From: CAYTNY01 sp964439215 | Lineage (GTDB): Bacteria; Oederibacteriota; PGYV01; CAYTNY01 | Direction of reading: 5' to 3' | NCBI GenBank assembly: GCA_964439215.1 | Contig: CAYTNY010000108.1 | Location: 1 to 6,531, forward strand | DNA length: 6,531 nt | Part shown: positions 6,409 through 6,531 of the stretch, one piece after another | How positions within the stretch are numbered: the first letter of the stretch is position 1 | How the letters are laid out: the number at the start of each line of letters is the position of its first letter | Notes under the pieces: generated by a model | The model's input: only the letters and a program-made list of their open reading frames with translations | What the model was told of the DNA's origin: nothing | The model's database searches: none | Translations under genes and position numbers: made by a program

Positions 6409-6450
6409 GCAATTATGGACAGAAACCCGGCAGCGGCTAAACTATCGGAA

Positions 6451-6472
6451 GCTTGGCGGCTTGGCGGCTTGG
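6451..6472. repeat. Period-8 tandem repeat GCTTGGCG
   Basis: GCTTGGCG occurs at 6451-6458 and 6459-6466, followed by a partial GCTTGG (6467-6472). It matches the CCAACCCT array at the left edge in its 8-base period, though not in sequence. It lies 42 bases after the second glycosyltransferase gene, with no T-run to suggest termination. Confidence 0.75.
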
Positions 6473-6477
6473 TAATA

Positions 6478-6531
6478 GTTCAAAGTTCAAAGATAAGGCA
6501 GTTCAAAGTTCAAAGATAGAGCAGTTCAATG
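6478..6531. repeat. 23-bp tandem repeat built from GTTCAAA heptamers
   Basis: Two 23-base units (6478-6500 and 6501-6523) each consist of GTTCAAA twice followed by GATA and a short GC-containing tail; they differ at two adjacent bases in the tail. A third unit starts at 6524 with GTTCAATG and is cut by the window end, so the array probably continues. It is the reverse orientation of the TTGAAC array at 55-82. Confidence 0.8.

Noticed and set aside
6478..6531. Possible CRISPR array at the right end
   Set aside because: The 23-bp units are direct tandem copies with no unique spacers, and each contains internal heptamers.

Overview
The window comes from a diderm (Gram-negative type) bacterium. 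It encodes a lipobox-bearing lipoprotein, a signal-peptide-bearing outer-membrane beta-barrel and GT-C membrane glycosyltransferases, and its Shine-Dalgarno sequences are close to consensus. Base composition is moderately AT-rich, with many A/T homopolymers. No ribosomal RNA, tRNA or marker gene allows a phylum call. The short 7-8 bp intergenic tandem repeats remind me of uncultivated lineages, but that is only an impression. All confidently called genes are on the + strand.

Layout: 1-528 is a gene-poor flank. It has period-8 and period-7/8 tandem repeats at its edge, a small GC-rich hairpin, and a weak minus-strand ORF remnant. 529-1590 encodes a lipoprotein alpha/beta hydrolase with a complete apparent Ser-Asp-His triad. 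1591-1809 is a T-rich spacer ending in an extended -10 promoter. 1810-2818 holds three small genes in a row, each with a very strong ribosome binding site: a 61-residue ferredoxin predicted to carry a [3Fe-4S] cluster, a 48-residue lmo0937-type membrane protein, and a 161-residue outer-membrane beta-barrel. 2819-3428 is a non-coding stretch of about 610 bp with short repeats, inverted repeats and a promoter at its end. 3540-5081 encodes an intact ArnT/PMT-like GT-C glycosyltransferase. 5122-6408 encodes a second, different GT-C-type protein whose reading frame is broken three times. 6409-6531 is again filled with short tandem repeats, this time GTTCAA oriented.

Functionally, the two glycosyltransferase genes (40 bp apart) look like one transcription unit acting on lipid-linked sugars at the cytoplasmic membrane. 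The ferredoxin, small membrane protein and barrel are probably co-transcribed, but nothing in the sequence ties them to a single pathway. The hydrolase appears to stand alone.

The most notable signal is the second glycosyltransferase. Each of its three frame breaks is restored by removing a single base, and the two well-defined breaks sit exactly in T7 and A8 homopolymers. The same kinds of runs leave the neighbouring genes intact. Contingency-type switching, recent decay and sequencing error cannot be separated from one sequence. I did not find a clearly new multi-gene system here.
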